This document shows, piece by piece, positions 1 through 11,900 of a stretch of 32,166 nucleotides of DNA; within the stretch, counting starts at the first letter, position 1, and each line of letters starts with the position of its first letter. This DNA is from a virus. The stretch is taken from positions 1-32,166 of the IMG/VR virus record IMGVR_UViG_3300025120_000285, one strand, 5' to 3'. The translations under genes were made by a program, and so were the position numbers. The notes under the pieces were generated by a model. The model was not told the DNA's origin. It did no database searches and worked only from the letters and a program-made list of their open reading frames with translations.

Positions 1-1119
1 GGCGGAGAGCCGCTTCAGTTTGGCTACGATAGCCTTGGGTCACCAATGGCCGACCCAGTGTTAACTAGCCCGGGAGTCACAAACGAAGTCTTTGGGGCAC
101 CTCAGACAGATTACACTGGTGGGTTTGACACAAGTACCAGCCCCACCATGGACCCGTTTACTGGGCCTACGATGCCGCCTGAGTTCAGAACCCAAAGTGA
201 GATTGGCGCACCTGTTGTTGGAACTCCCACTCCTAGAGTTGCTGCTGATGGTAGTGTTCCTCCCGTTCCTAAAGTTGCTGCTGATGCCCCATCCACTGAC
301 ACATCTACTAGCGCCAAGCAAGGAGGTGGGGGAGGAGGTGCTGGTCAATACCTTGGTAGTGTTGGTCAAATTGCTGGGGGAGTAGCAAACATCATTCAGG
401 GATACAACACCCTTGACAACGTCGATATACAGGGCGCGGAGAATGCTGTTGCAGCGCTCAAGAACAACCGTCCCGGTCTAGGTACTCCAACGGAGTTCTT
501 CCAGATGCAAAAGGAAGCCTACGACCAAAGGCTTATGGCTATGCGCACAGAGGACATCAACAGAGGGCTGGCTACAAACGTGGCTGCTGCACAGCAATAC
601 GGAGCGAGAGGGCTGGGAAGTACACTGGCAGCTACTGCTCAAGCTCAAAGAGCTCAACAGCAGGAGGTCTTGCAACAGCAGAGATTCCAAACACAAGCTC
701 TTGGTTCTTTGGCTGCGGCTAGAGAGCGCGAGACACAGCGTAGAGAAGACAGGTCTAGATTTGACATCGGCCTTGCCTACGACGAGCTAAAGGCAGAGCA
801 GGCAAGAGACGCCTACGCAAGACAGCAGATTACACAAGGCTTTATTGGTGTAGGTACTGGTATCGCTTCGGCAGCATTGACTGGAGGTATGGCTGAGAAG
901 GGTGCAAAGGTTACTCCGGGTGAGTTCTCTCATGACAAGAATCCTATCGACATTGTGCAGGAAGGCACGAAGATTGGTGAGATGACAGGTGGTGAGTACA
1001 TCTTCAACCCACAGCAAGCAAATAAAATGATGAACGAGGCAGGGAAGGGGAACTCCCCACTGCACAAGTTTGTTCGTAAGACATTGAATAGATTTCACAA
1101 AGACGCAGCAAAGCAATGA
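1..1119 (+). CDS. Putative virion protein, small internal-core-like (5' end outside window)
   Basis: I do not recognise a named family. The frame is open to base 1 without a stop. The first ATG is at base 46 with no ribosome-binding sequence, so the gene probably starts upstream of the window. From the ATG it gives 357 residues: a Pro/Thr-rich N-terminus, a Gly-rich linker near residue 95, an Ala/Gln/Arg-rich helical stretch (about 155-255), then a small Gly/Ala hydrophobic patch (about 265-285). The C-terminal motif GGEYIFNPQQANKMM resembles segments often seen in phage tail or core proteins. It overlaps the next gene by an ATGA. Size, Ala/Gln-rich helices and position before a mid-size and then a giant protein recall T7 gp14, but this is inference from order and composition. 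Confidence 0.8.
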   Translation, partial: GGEPLQFGYDSLGSPMADPVLTSPGVTNEVFGAPQTDYTGGFDTSTSPTMDPFTGPTMPPEFRTQSEIGAPVVGTPTPRVAADGSVPPVPKVAADAPSTDTSTSAKQGGGGGGAGQYLGSVGQIAGGVANIIQGYNTLDNVDIQGAENAVAALKNNRPGLGTPTEFFQMQKEAYDQRLMAMRTEDINRGLATNVAAAQQYGARGLGSTLAATAQAQRAQQQEVLQQQRFQTQALGSLAAARERETQRREDRSRFDIGLAYDELKAEQARDAYARQQITQGFIGVGTGIASAALTGGMAEKGAKVTPGEFSHDKNPIDIVQEGTKIGEMTGGEYIFNPQQANKMMNEAGKGNSPLHKFVRKTLNRFHKDAAKQ

Positions 1120-2939
1120 AGCCGAGTAAAAGAAAATTTCAACAGGGAGGGTCCTACGAGAACAAGACAGACTTCGTTCTTAAGCCGATGGACTATGCTG
1201 CCCTTGGTGCTGGCTATGATGAGATGACTAGGAAGCGCCTTGCAGAAATAGACAGGGCGGAGAAGGAGCAAAGAAAGAAGGACCTTGAGGGCATCAAAGA
1301 CCTTGAGGCTCGCCCTAAAGTCATGGAGCGCCTTAACAATGGGCTTCAGAGTGCGTATGACGTATGGGAGGACGCAAGGATAGAAGCAATCAGCAACCCT
1401 AGTCCGGAGAACAAACAGGCGGCAGCCAACGCTTTTAATCAGTACACCACCTTCAAAAACGAGTCGGTTGCTATTACTACGAACTACGAAAAAGAGCTTA
1501 ATGCTGTCTCAACGGGCAGTCTAGATGCAACACTAATTGACAACAGAGCAAACGCTCTTAAGCAAGCTAGAGACTTTGACACAGAGGTTCCTGTTCAAGT
1601 TGTAAACGGCAGGGTACTAATGGCCAATGCAGAAGGTGAGTTTGTCGACTGGACACAGAGCACTTACTTTAACAGAAGTTCTTTTGGACAGGATGGTCGT
1701 AACTTTTTGGCTATGCGCAAAGCGCCGGGGACAGACTTTATGTTTGCACCTAAGTCAGAGATGTTTGCTAGAGAAATGACAGCCGACAACGGCATCTACA
1801 AGATGTCAAATGGTAGAAAAAAAGGATTGGACGAGGTCGCTGTAGGTAAACAGATAGAGCAGAGATTTAGAACAGAGTTTACTTCCAATCAGGCAGACAT
1901 CATAGAGGCTATGACTGCTGAGTATGGAGCAAAGCAAAAGGGTGTCACTGCACTAAACCCTGAGCAAATGCTTGAGGCCGACGCAAATTACGGTGACCCA
2001 AATGGAAGTTTGTATGGCAACGTGGTTTTGCAAGACTTCAACATTGTCTACAAATCACCCGAACAGTCTGAAACTGAAATGGGTGAGTATGAGGTAGTGT
2101 TTAATTACGACCCTCTTACCCGTAGAAAAGTTGACGGCAGTCTTGAGTTCAGCAGGGAAACCGCGTCAGCTCTTAAAAACAGACAGAACGCCCTGAAGTT
2201 TCACTTAGAGAACCTTGCCAACCAGACATACTTTAAGCTCAACAATCAGTATCAGCCAGACCCGCAGTCAGATGCGGATGGTATTGGGTTCAAGAAAGGC
2301 GACTCTATTCCGCGGCCTATGGAGCGACAGCTTATGACTGAACTTGGTGGCGTTAAAGACGACAACGGCAAAGCTGTCAAGGGGGCTTACTACACCTTCC
2401 GAGGCAATGGGTTGAACTTGCGGTACAAGGGCGGAACGGCTAAGATTACAAACATTCAGTACGGCCCTGAAGGCAATCCATTTGCGTTTGAGATTGAGTC
2501 TAATCGAATGAAGGATGATATCAGGAATGCTCTCACCGACGAAATAAAGTCTCGTAATGACCGAGCTAATAGGCTTACAACACAAGTAAGCAATGAAGTT
2601 GATGTTACCGAAAGAGCAAGGCTAAAAGAAGAAGCGCAAGAACTTGAAACACAGATTGATGAGCTTACTGAACAGAGGAAAAAGTTTAGCAAGGCGAAAG
2701 CGTCTTTCATCATTGACAAGGACAATAAGTATTTTGGGTCTGAGATTTTCAAAGCAGGCTCGTCCCAAGACATCCCCGGATTTATTGAGATTCTTGCTAA
2801 TTTGTTGCAGGATGAGCGAGCATTGATGATAGAGATTGAGAAACAAACGGGAGGCACTGTTGTCACTGGAGGTTCTGAGGAAGATTCCGTACCTTCGCAA
2901 AGTGGAGGAGCGATGTCTGGATTTAACACAACAGAATGA
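1116..2939 (+). CDS. Putative virion protein, mid-size internal-core-like (607 aa)
   Basis: No family is recognised. The 607-residue soluble protein has no signal peptide or membrane segment. The N-terminus carries a basic stretch with QQGG (about residues 8-11), a motif shared with other proteins of this phage. Residues about 35-70 are strongly charged and helical. The region about 465-535 is a long charged coiled coil rich in Glu, Lys and Arg. The C-terminal tail is Gly/Ser-rich. The start overlaps the upstream stop as ATGA and its own stop overlaps the next start as ATGA, so the three genes are probably translationally coupled. Between a small and a giant virion protein it occupies the place of T7 gp15. 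That assignment is inferred. Confidence 0.85.
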   Translation: MKPSKRKFQQGGSYENKTDFVLKPMDYAALGAGYDEMTRKRLAEIDRAEKEQRKKDLEGIKDLEARPKVMERLNNGLQSAYDVWEDARIEAISNPSPENKQAAANAFNQYTTFKNESVAITTNYEKELNAVSTGSLDATLIDNRANALKQARDFDTEVPVQVVNGRVLMANAEGEFVDWTQSTYFNRSSFGQDGRNFLAMRKAPGTDFMFAPKSEMFAREMTADNGIYKMSNGRKKGLDEVAVGKQIEQRFRTEFTSNQADIIEAMTAEYGAKQKGVTALNPEQMLEADANYGDPNGSLYGNVVLQDFNIVYKSPEQSETEMGEYEVVFNYDPLTRRKVDGSLEFSRETASALKNRQNALKFHLENLANQTYFKLNNQYQPDPQSDADGIGFKKGDSIPRPMERQLMTELGGVKDDNGKAVKGAYYTFRGNGLNLRYKGGTAKITNIQYGPEGNPFAFEIESNRMKDDIRNALTDEIKSRNDRANRLTTQVSNEVDVTERARLKEEAQELETQIDELTEQRKKFSKAKASFIIDKDNKYFGSEIFKAGSSQDIPGFIEILANLLQDERALMIEIEKQTGGTVVTGGSEEDSVPSQSGGAMSGFNTTE

Positions 2940-5900
2940 ACGAACAGGCTATACAGACGATGTACCAACTCGCTCAAGCGGAAGGGTACAATAATTCAAT
3001 AGACGACTTTATTGCACTGATGGGCTCTAACCCTGAGGCTGTTCAGGCTATGTACAGCATAGCTAAGACCGAAGGCTACAACAACAGCATTGAGGACTTC
3101 TCGACGCTGATGGGTGTAAAAAAAAAAGAAGACACTTTGGTCTCGGAGCCTCCTTTGGAAACGGCTTCTACGGAGTCTACCTCAGCTGCAGCTCCTCAAC
3201 CACAACAAGAACTTGGAGATACGGATTCTACTACGGTAGAACCAGTTGAGCCTAAGCAGGAGGATGTAACTCTACCCCTGCCCGGCAGCGACGACTTTCT
3301 CTTCTACAACTTTAACCTCCCACAGGAGGAGGTGGCGGCAAGAGCTGCTATCACGGGCGAGCAGCCTGAGATACCACAGGACTTTGAGATTCCAACGGAG
3401 CTGACCCCTGTTGCTACTCGTGGCAGGGAGAGTGAGATTGCTGTTGCTGACCAGTTTGAAAGCCTTACAGGAACAGATGTATACAGAAAAATCTTGCAAG
3501 CCGACCGGGCAGAAAGTTTTTTGTCTGTATCAGGGGACGAGCTTGACAAGGCTGACCTCGCTGCTGCCGCCAATGGTGATGTATTCTATCAAAGCGCAGA
3601 GCTAGACCTTCAGCTTACAGAGACGGGCGACTTTGAGGCTGACTTCCTAGCTCAGCTCGACGCCGAAAGAGTGCTTAAGCAAAAAAGAAAAGACTCGCAG
3701 TTCGACCTAGCAAGCATCGAGGATGAGTTTGTAGAAGTCATTGTTGGCGCAAGCTCAGCCGGGTTGGAGGAAGGAGAGTTCAATAAGGTCAGGGACCTAA
3801 AAGAACAGTACACTCAAGTGCTTCCCAAGGAGTACAGAGAGAACGTAGAGAAGCTTGATATTCAAGGCTTTGCTGCTCTTGTAATTAGAAACAAACAAGA
3901 CCGCAGTTGGGCCTCTGCCGCTATTGGCATGGGTGGCTTAACAGAAGACGAGCTTAACGCTAAGATGGGAGAGGGTATGGGCGCTCGTGATGCCATCAAA
4001 GAGCTTCAAAGCATGGACCTTACCTCCCCTGCTTGGAATAGATTTACGCTGCCTTGGACTAAGTTTGTGAGCAACTCCCTAGATGGCATTCAGTTTGCGA
4101 AGGGAAAGCAAGAGGAGGCTGTAGAGGCAAATCAAAGAGACAAGGAGCTTACTGAACTAGCCCTTGACATCAAGCGTTCAGGCCGAGAGGCTACAGATGA
4201 AGAACTTGAAAGGCTAGGCAGTGTCATGTACGGCACAGACTATAGCGGACTGAAGTCTTTGATGGGTGAGGTAACAGTGCCCTCAGTCAACAATAGGAAC
4301 GCTGCCTCTGTAAGAAGACGGGTAGGTAAGGAGATGCTTGGCATGGATGAGTCATCTTGGGAATCTGTTTTGGACGAGGTTAATTACAGCGAGGCTGTTA
4401 CTAGTAGAGCGGCTTACGACTACAACAGGGGAACCTCTCACAGGTCAGGATTGACAGAGCTCATCGACAGGGGCATCATGAGTAAGGAGGACTACGACAA
4501 GTCAGCCACACAGCTTTTTGGAGAAGGTAAAGTATCTGAAGGTTTGTGGAAGACATGGGGTTTGTTTTCTGATGTACTGCCCGACCTCACTAAAGCTGTA
4601 GGTACTACTGCTGGGGTAACATATCTTACTGGCAACCCTGCTACCGGACTCGCTGCTGCTGCTGGTTTGTTTGGTATTCAGTCAGGAGGTGATGCTGCTG
4701 GTGAGTATGCGAGTAGGCCCGGTATCACTGGAGAAGAAGCATTAAGCGTAGGAGCTAAGGTTGGAGCTATTGAAGCAGGTATGACTCTTGCTTTTGGCGG
4801 AATGGAGCGTGCCTTGGCTACTGGATTGCTTAAGAACTTAGGTAAAGAGATTGTTGAGGAGACCAGCGAGGCGGCAGCAAGAAGTGCTTGGAGTCAATTC
4901 ACAAATACAGCATTTGGACAAACTGTAAAGAGAGTGGGCGCAGAGTCTGCAGAAGAACTCTTCATTGCAGCGGGCGACCAGATTGTCCGAGTTCACAACG
5001 AGGTAGCCAGTGGGCGTATGACCCTTGGCGAAGCAAAGGAAAGGTACTACAACCCCTACGCTATTGGCGATGCTGCTCTTGGTGGAGCACTGGGTGGCGG
5101 GGCTGGTAGCACGCCCATGGTTCTGTCGAGGGGCTTCAGTGCCATCGGCTCTAAGTTTACTATGTTCGACCGGATTAGATTCAACGTCAGAAACATTGAG
5201 CTCCGTACAGAACTAGCTGACGAAAACACATCTCCTGAAAGAAAGAACGCTATTCGAGCAGAGCTTGCTAAGCTTGCCGAAGATGCCAATAGACTTGAGC
5301 GTAGAGACATGGAGTTCTACGAGCAGATGTCGGAGTCCGACCAACAGCGACTGGTGCAGTTGAACCAAGAGATTAGCAGGCTGCGTATGATTCGTCAACG
5401 TGAGTCAAGTGATGCTGAGAGAGCTGAGGCCGCTGCGTCAGTAAGAACTCTTATGGAGGAGAAGCTTGGTATTGAAAACAAATACGATGCTGCCAACGAG
5501 GGCTTTGACCTAGACACGCACAGCGCTACTCGTAACGAGTCAGAGACGCAGAGACTTGTTGATGAGGTGCTGAGTACAGACAAGCAGTTTGACAAAAGAG
5601 GCCTTGGTGTCCCGGGAGTAGAGCAGCTGGCAGGAAAGCTTAGCCTAAGTAAGGAGGGCGTTGAGGGGATGCTTTCTCGTGTGCTTGCAGAAAACATTAC
5701 CAGCACAAAGTTTGCTACAGCTGAACAGATTCGTGATGGCATCGTCAATGCTTTTAATCTTGCCAAAGCTATCATTGAAGAGAACCCAGACGCCGAAGTT
5801 GTTCTGGTCAATTCAATAGCTGGGCTAAGAAGGGAATCAGGGGACCCTACTAGAAAAGTAAGTAGAGGCGTTCACGTCTCAGTAACTCGTAAGGGCGACC

Positions 5901-8900
5901 CCTCCTCCACAGCGCCATCAAAGATTATTCTGTATGTACCAGCGCTAAAAGCCAACACAGCGTATCACGAAGGATTTCACCAGCTTGTTTATAGAGCATT
6001 GGGTGGTGACTCAGACGCTGCAATGATTAGACTTTCTTCTGCTATCAGAAGGGGTATGCCCAAGCTGTTGCTTGCTAGATACAACAACTTGTTAAGTCAG
6101 TATGAGAATTTGTCAGAGGCTGAGCTTGCTGAAGAGTTTTTGGCAGAGGTATACGCTGACATGGCCAACGGAACTATTGGTATAGAGTACCACAAAGGAG
6201 TTATCAGTAGCGCTGTAAAGTTCTTAAATGAGTTTCTAGTTGCCAAAGGCATCAAGATTAAGACCTCACCAACCATTTTGGACGTGATGTCTATGGTGGA
6301 GGATGCTGCTGCGCTTATGGGTAGAGGAGAGACAGGTTCTGGCAAACTCATTTCAGAGGCCTTAGAGGGAGCCAAATCACTTCGTCCCGGGTATTTGACC
6401 AGAGAAGGGAGAACGTCCAACAGAGAGCTCCGTAGGGTGCGTAAAAGAGCTGCTGAGAGTGCGGCGACCTCAGTGTCCGAGACAGAATCATCTGTAAGGG
6501 CACAGGCCCTTGACCCAGAAACCATCGAGGTGGTGTCTCACAACAAGGGCAACAGAGCTCAAGTAGCTAGAGAGATTGCTGCAGACTATACCGATGCGAT
6601 TCAAGCACACAAAGCTGCAGGTACTGGGGTAGAGTTGCAACTCAGTCAGGTCACCAGAGAGCAGGCAGAAAGCATGCTGGAGGATGGAGCTACATTCCTG
6701 AGGGCTGACGGAGTAATCGCTTACGTAGATAAGGATGGTTACGCTGGCGGTCTTATCAAGAACCCAAACTCTAGCGCAACAGGTGTTATCCGTGGGGTGA
6801 CAAGAAAGTGGCTAGAGAACGGAGCTACTCACCTCGAAGCATACGCTACCTTCTTAGAGCCAGCGTACATGAAAGAGGGTTTTGTTCCTGTAGCTAGACT
6901 TAAGTTCGATGAAAACCTTGCTCCTGAAGGCTGGGATGCAGAAAACTCTCCGCTTAAGGGCAGACCTGACCTCGTGACATTTGCCTACGACCCTATTGCA
7001 GCTGCATTGGCTAAGCCGGGTGATGGACAGTACATGTCCGAGTATGTAGATGCACTCAACGAAGCTCGTGACAGAGGCGCAAGGATTCTCAATCCGAACA
7101 TTAAAGAGCAAGCCACTTTGTTCAACGAAGAGGATGCAAACGCAATCAAGGAGAACGATGGGCAGGTTATTGGTAGTTTCTATGAGCTTCTTGCAAAGAG
7201 GTCTGAAGAAGGAGATGGCGCGGTGTACAGATACAGAGGATTCTTTGCGGGTGCGTTCCAAGGCAGGATGATTTTTATTGATAACCAAATCCCCACAACT
7301 CCTGAGGGAGCGGCGGATAGGCACGTTGAGTTTGTCTTTAGACCCTTAGACGAAAAGAAAAAGATAATTAAACTTGACGAGTGGTTTGTCAACAAGGCCA
7401 TGGACGATAAGGGTAATCTCATCAAGGGCAAGGAGAACAGGGGTAGCGGGCTTGGCACTCGTTTCCTAAACTTGGCTATGGAAGTAGCGGATGAGCTTGG
7501 CATCGACGTCCAGCTCATGGCTTACCCTACAAGAAACTATCAGGGCACCGAAAGGCAAAACATGGCTGCGGCCAAGAAGCTTGTAAAGTACTACCAGAAG
7601 TTTGGCTTTGTAGAGCGCTACAAGAGCGGTGAGTCAATGGTTCGCGTGGCGAAGAACAACCTTGACCAGCTAGACGCAGAGGAAACACAAGCAACACAAG
7701 ACCTAGCTAAGGGAGTTAAGTCCCAAGCCATTGAGGCTACCCTTCAGTTTAAGACAGACACGGGACGTAACTGGAAGGTTCGTAGAGAGTTTAGCGATGA
7801 GAAACACATTCAGAACTTTATCAACTACATTGAGAAGAAGAAGGGTTACACCTTAGATGAGAGATGGACGCACCCCGCTCCTCCTGATGTAGACCCTGAA
7901 TACGTTGAAAGACCAGATGTAAAGTCGCAGGAGATTGCGGTTGACATGATTTCTCAAGAGGTGCCATCAGACATGACCCGCTCTATTCAGGTAGCAAGGG
8001 TTATGAATACATGGGCCGACAGCCCTGTCTCTATAGATGAGAACGCTATGATTGAGCGGTTCTTGAACAACGTCTACGAAGAGGCCGGCTTCTACATGCT
8101 TAATAGAAAAGCAGACAGCTCTGGTATTACTTGGTACAAAGAAGACATCGAGTCTGCAAAGAAAAAGCTTGCCATCATCTATCCTGAGTTCAACACTGAG
8201 GAGATGCAGAGTGTGGCCATGGCGCTTCTTGCTGTGCTTTCACCGGGCAACTCTCCCAATGGGAACATGACTACCCTTGCTGCGGTCCTTAACTCTACAT
8301 CAGCAGACCAGATTCCAAGAGGAAACTTTGCTAGAAACTGGGGAGGAGACAAGCAGAGCTTTGTAGACAAGAAAGGTAAGTCACTTGCCAGCGGTAGGAT
8401 TGTTAAAGAAACCAAATCACACTTCTATGTTCAGGGTGTAGATGCCTTGGGCAAGGACAGCAAGTATCAAAGCGGTAAAAACTTCTTGGTGAAAATTGCC
8501 AAGAACAATTTGAAGGAGGGCTACCCCAAGCCAACAGGATTTACTCAGAGAGGTAAGATTGTGGCTACACAGCTTGACAAGCTTGAGTCTGTATTTAAGG
8601 ACTTCGTCACCCCTAAGGCTGTCATTGACTTTCTTAAGAGCGACCAACCTATAGCAACCCTTCGTAAGTACAACCCAAGGGTTCCGGACACAGCGGGAAA
8701 GGTCAACAAGAATCCTGCTCCCGGTAGACGTAAAGGGGCTTACATCTTTGGAGAAAAGGTAGGTAGCTTCTTCTTGAATCTAGAGGGTATGGGTGAGTCC
8801 TTGACTGCTGACCTGTGGTTTAACAGAACATGGAACAGATACATGGGCACCATGATTGAAGGTGTCGTAGGTTCTGAGACAATCGTAGAGGTACCTCGCA

Positions 8901-11900
8901 GCGAAGCGGAAAGAAAAATCATGGCTCGCGCTGTAAAGGAGGCGGCTCAAACCTTGGGGTTAGAGGTGTCCGAGATGCAGGCTGTGATGTGGTACTTTGA
9001 GCAAGAGCTATGGCGCTCTATGGGGATGAACACACGGAGTGAGAATTACAACAACGCAATCGACGAGGTTGCATCAAGACTTGAATTAGACGATGCTACA
9101 AGACAAAGATTATCAGAAGCTGGTGTCAACCTTGACCCGGCTGAAAAAAGAAAAGCGCTTGCCGTCTCTAGAGCAGATGCTCAAGGTGTTAGCCGCTATG
9201 TCGAACGACAAGAGCCGGGGACCAAAGTAAAGGCACAGCCAATAGATGCGCTGCCAAATCCCGGGGAGACCCCCAATGCAACTTGGAAAATGCTTTCTGA
9301 CGCAGGCATCTTGTTGCACGGAACCCCTGAGAGTTTTGCTGAGTTCGACGACGCAAAGGCATTTCGTCCTAATGCGCCCGGGCTGCATGGGCTAGGCACG
9401 TACCTTACAGGTAATGTAAAGAAGGCGGCTGCGTACGGGGAAAACGTCGTCTACATCGACTCAAGCGGGTTGAGGTTGGCCAACATGTACAACTTCCGAA
9501 TGGGGGCTGTGGTGACTGAGACCTTGAATAGTATCAACAGAGGCGACGCAGAAAGCTACGTTGCAATCAAAGAGATTGCGAGAAACACCCGAAGGTCCCG
9601 CTTCCAAAGAACAGGCAAGTCTCTTGGTCTTGAGAGTATTATTGCCAGAAGCCCTGAGACATTTGTAGAGATGGTAATTACCGAGACTGCAAATGCAATG
9701 CGAGACGCTAATGTGCAGCTGGGTAGTGGTCAAACTACGATTGCCACACTGCAGAAGTTGATGTACGGCGACGACGGATTCGAGAGCCCTGCTGTTCAGG
9801 CCTTGATTAGGTTCTCAATGACGATAAACAGCACCGAGTCCGACGATGCAAGGTTTATTTCTAGCCCAGAGTCAAGGGCAGCTAGTTTGCTTACAGGCAC
9901 CGACATGTCAGAAGCAGTACTTGTAGCTAGAATGGCGTTTGTAGAAATCATTCGCCGCTCTGGCTTTGACGGCTACTACTTCTCCAACATGCTAGACGTC
10001 GGCTATAAAGGCTACGCAAGCAGAGCAAAGGAAGGATTCCCTTCGCCCCCTACAACGATGGACCGATTCGGACGGCGCGATAAGTTCTTGGAGAGAAACA
10101 CGGAAAAAGACCATGCTACAGACTCGTCCTTAGAGGTGGCTGGCATTGACGTTGGGTCACGCCGCACAGGGATTCAAGAGGCAGTCATTGTAAACACAGA
10201 AAGACTTAATGACCTTATCATCCCTGCGGACAAAGTTATTGAAGCTGCTCAGTCTAGAACGCAAGGCGAAGAAGGCACCACCAAAGCTCAAATTGTTGAG
10301 GGTTTGATTGATGACCAAGCTAAGGAAAACGAAGAGTTCCTTGCGTCTATTGACAGACCCGTGCCAGTGACGAATCCCGAGCAGCTAGGTAGAACAAGTA
10401 GAATCTTGCTAGACCTACAAGAGTTCTTCCAAGACAAGTTCGCTAAGGTTTTGTACGTGCAACGCGCAATCGAAAAGGGTCGTGGAAGACGTGTGTTTAG
10501 AGAGCAGGATTACGACATGGCTCTCGCTCTTATGGACGGTAGAGCAGCAGGTAAGATTAAATCTGTTGATGCCTTTATGCAGGATGTAGCTAAGTCATTG
10601 CGTATCAATAAGATAAGCCTTGATGATATCGGCCAGTTCTTGTATGCGATGCACGCTCCAAACAGAAATGCAGTGCTGGACTCTCGCAAGAAGAGCGAGC
10701 TCAAGAACATAGAGCAAAAGCTTTCTGACATGCAGGAGCAGCTCAAGGTCAAGGGCATGGAGGTGGGTGCTAAGAGAAAACTGGCAAAGCAAAGGAAGGA
10801 GCTTCAGCAAGAGTACGACAGAATCCAGAGGCAAATCGAAGAAGGCAACTTCTCCGGAATGACTAACGACGATGCCGCAAAGATTGTATCCGACCTTGAC
10901 TCCGAAGGTATGCGCATGTTGTACAACAAGATTATGGATTTCCAGTCAGAGACTAGGAGGTTGATTGTTGAGTACGGCTTTGAGACGCAGCAGACAATTA
11001 ACGCCTTAGAGAGCACGTTCCCCAGCTATGTACCGCTCAGTGGTTTTGCTGTAGACGAATCTCTTGACGCGGGCTACACGCACATGCACCAAGCCAGAGT
11101 CTTCAGTGAAATGAAGAGGGCTGAGGGTAGACAGACTGAAGCGGCTAACCCGCTCGACATGATTTTTGCAAGGAGGTATCAAACCGTTATGGTAGGAGAG
11201 AAGAACAGAGCCAATGTTCGCTTGTTGAACTTGCTTGCATCAAACCCTCAACCAGACTTGTACAAAATCTACGGGCCTAAAGACAAGGCCCCAATGTCTG
11301 AGTCTAAGATGAGGTCGGCTGACAGTCCTTTTGTAGAGGTAGTAGTCGGAGCCAAGTCTTTCTTTATTGAGTTTGCTAACGAGGGTATGGCAAGGGCTGT
11401 TAACGGACAGAACGTCTTGACCGTCGGGGACAACAAGGCTGTGCAAAGAATCTATCAGTTCATCAGAACCTTCGGTAGGTTCATGTCTGCCAGTTTTACA
11501 AGCTACTCTCCCGACTTTATGGGGGCCAACTTCGTACGTGATATCCAGACTGGTGTGATGTCGTTGATGGCAGAACAAGAGATTGTAGGAGGGCAGGCTT
11601 TTGGTGTAAACATTGTAGGCGATGCGGTTAAGGGTGTTCGCCCAGCATTCAGCTACTTGGCTAAGACAGTGGTGGGGCAGGTTGACACTAGCTCGGACCC
11701 TCTGTCTAAGTACTGGCAGGAATATCAGGACGAAGGCGCAATCACAGAGTGGCCCTACCAGCGCAGCCCCGACCAATACAAGGATGACATTGACGTCATC
11801 GTAAGGATGTCCAACAAAGAGCAGTCCGCCGCGATTACAGCCAAGAGAGCGGTAGCGGCTTTGGACAGATACGTCGGCGGGACAAACCAAGCGATTGAGA

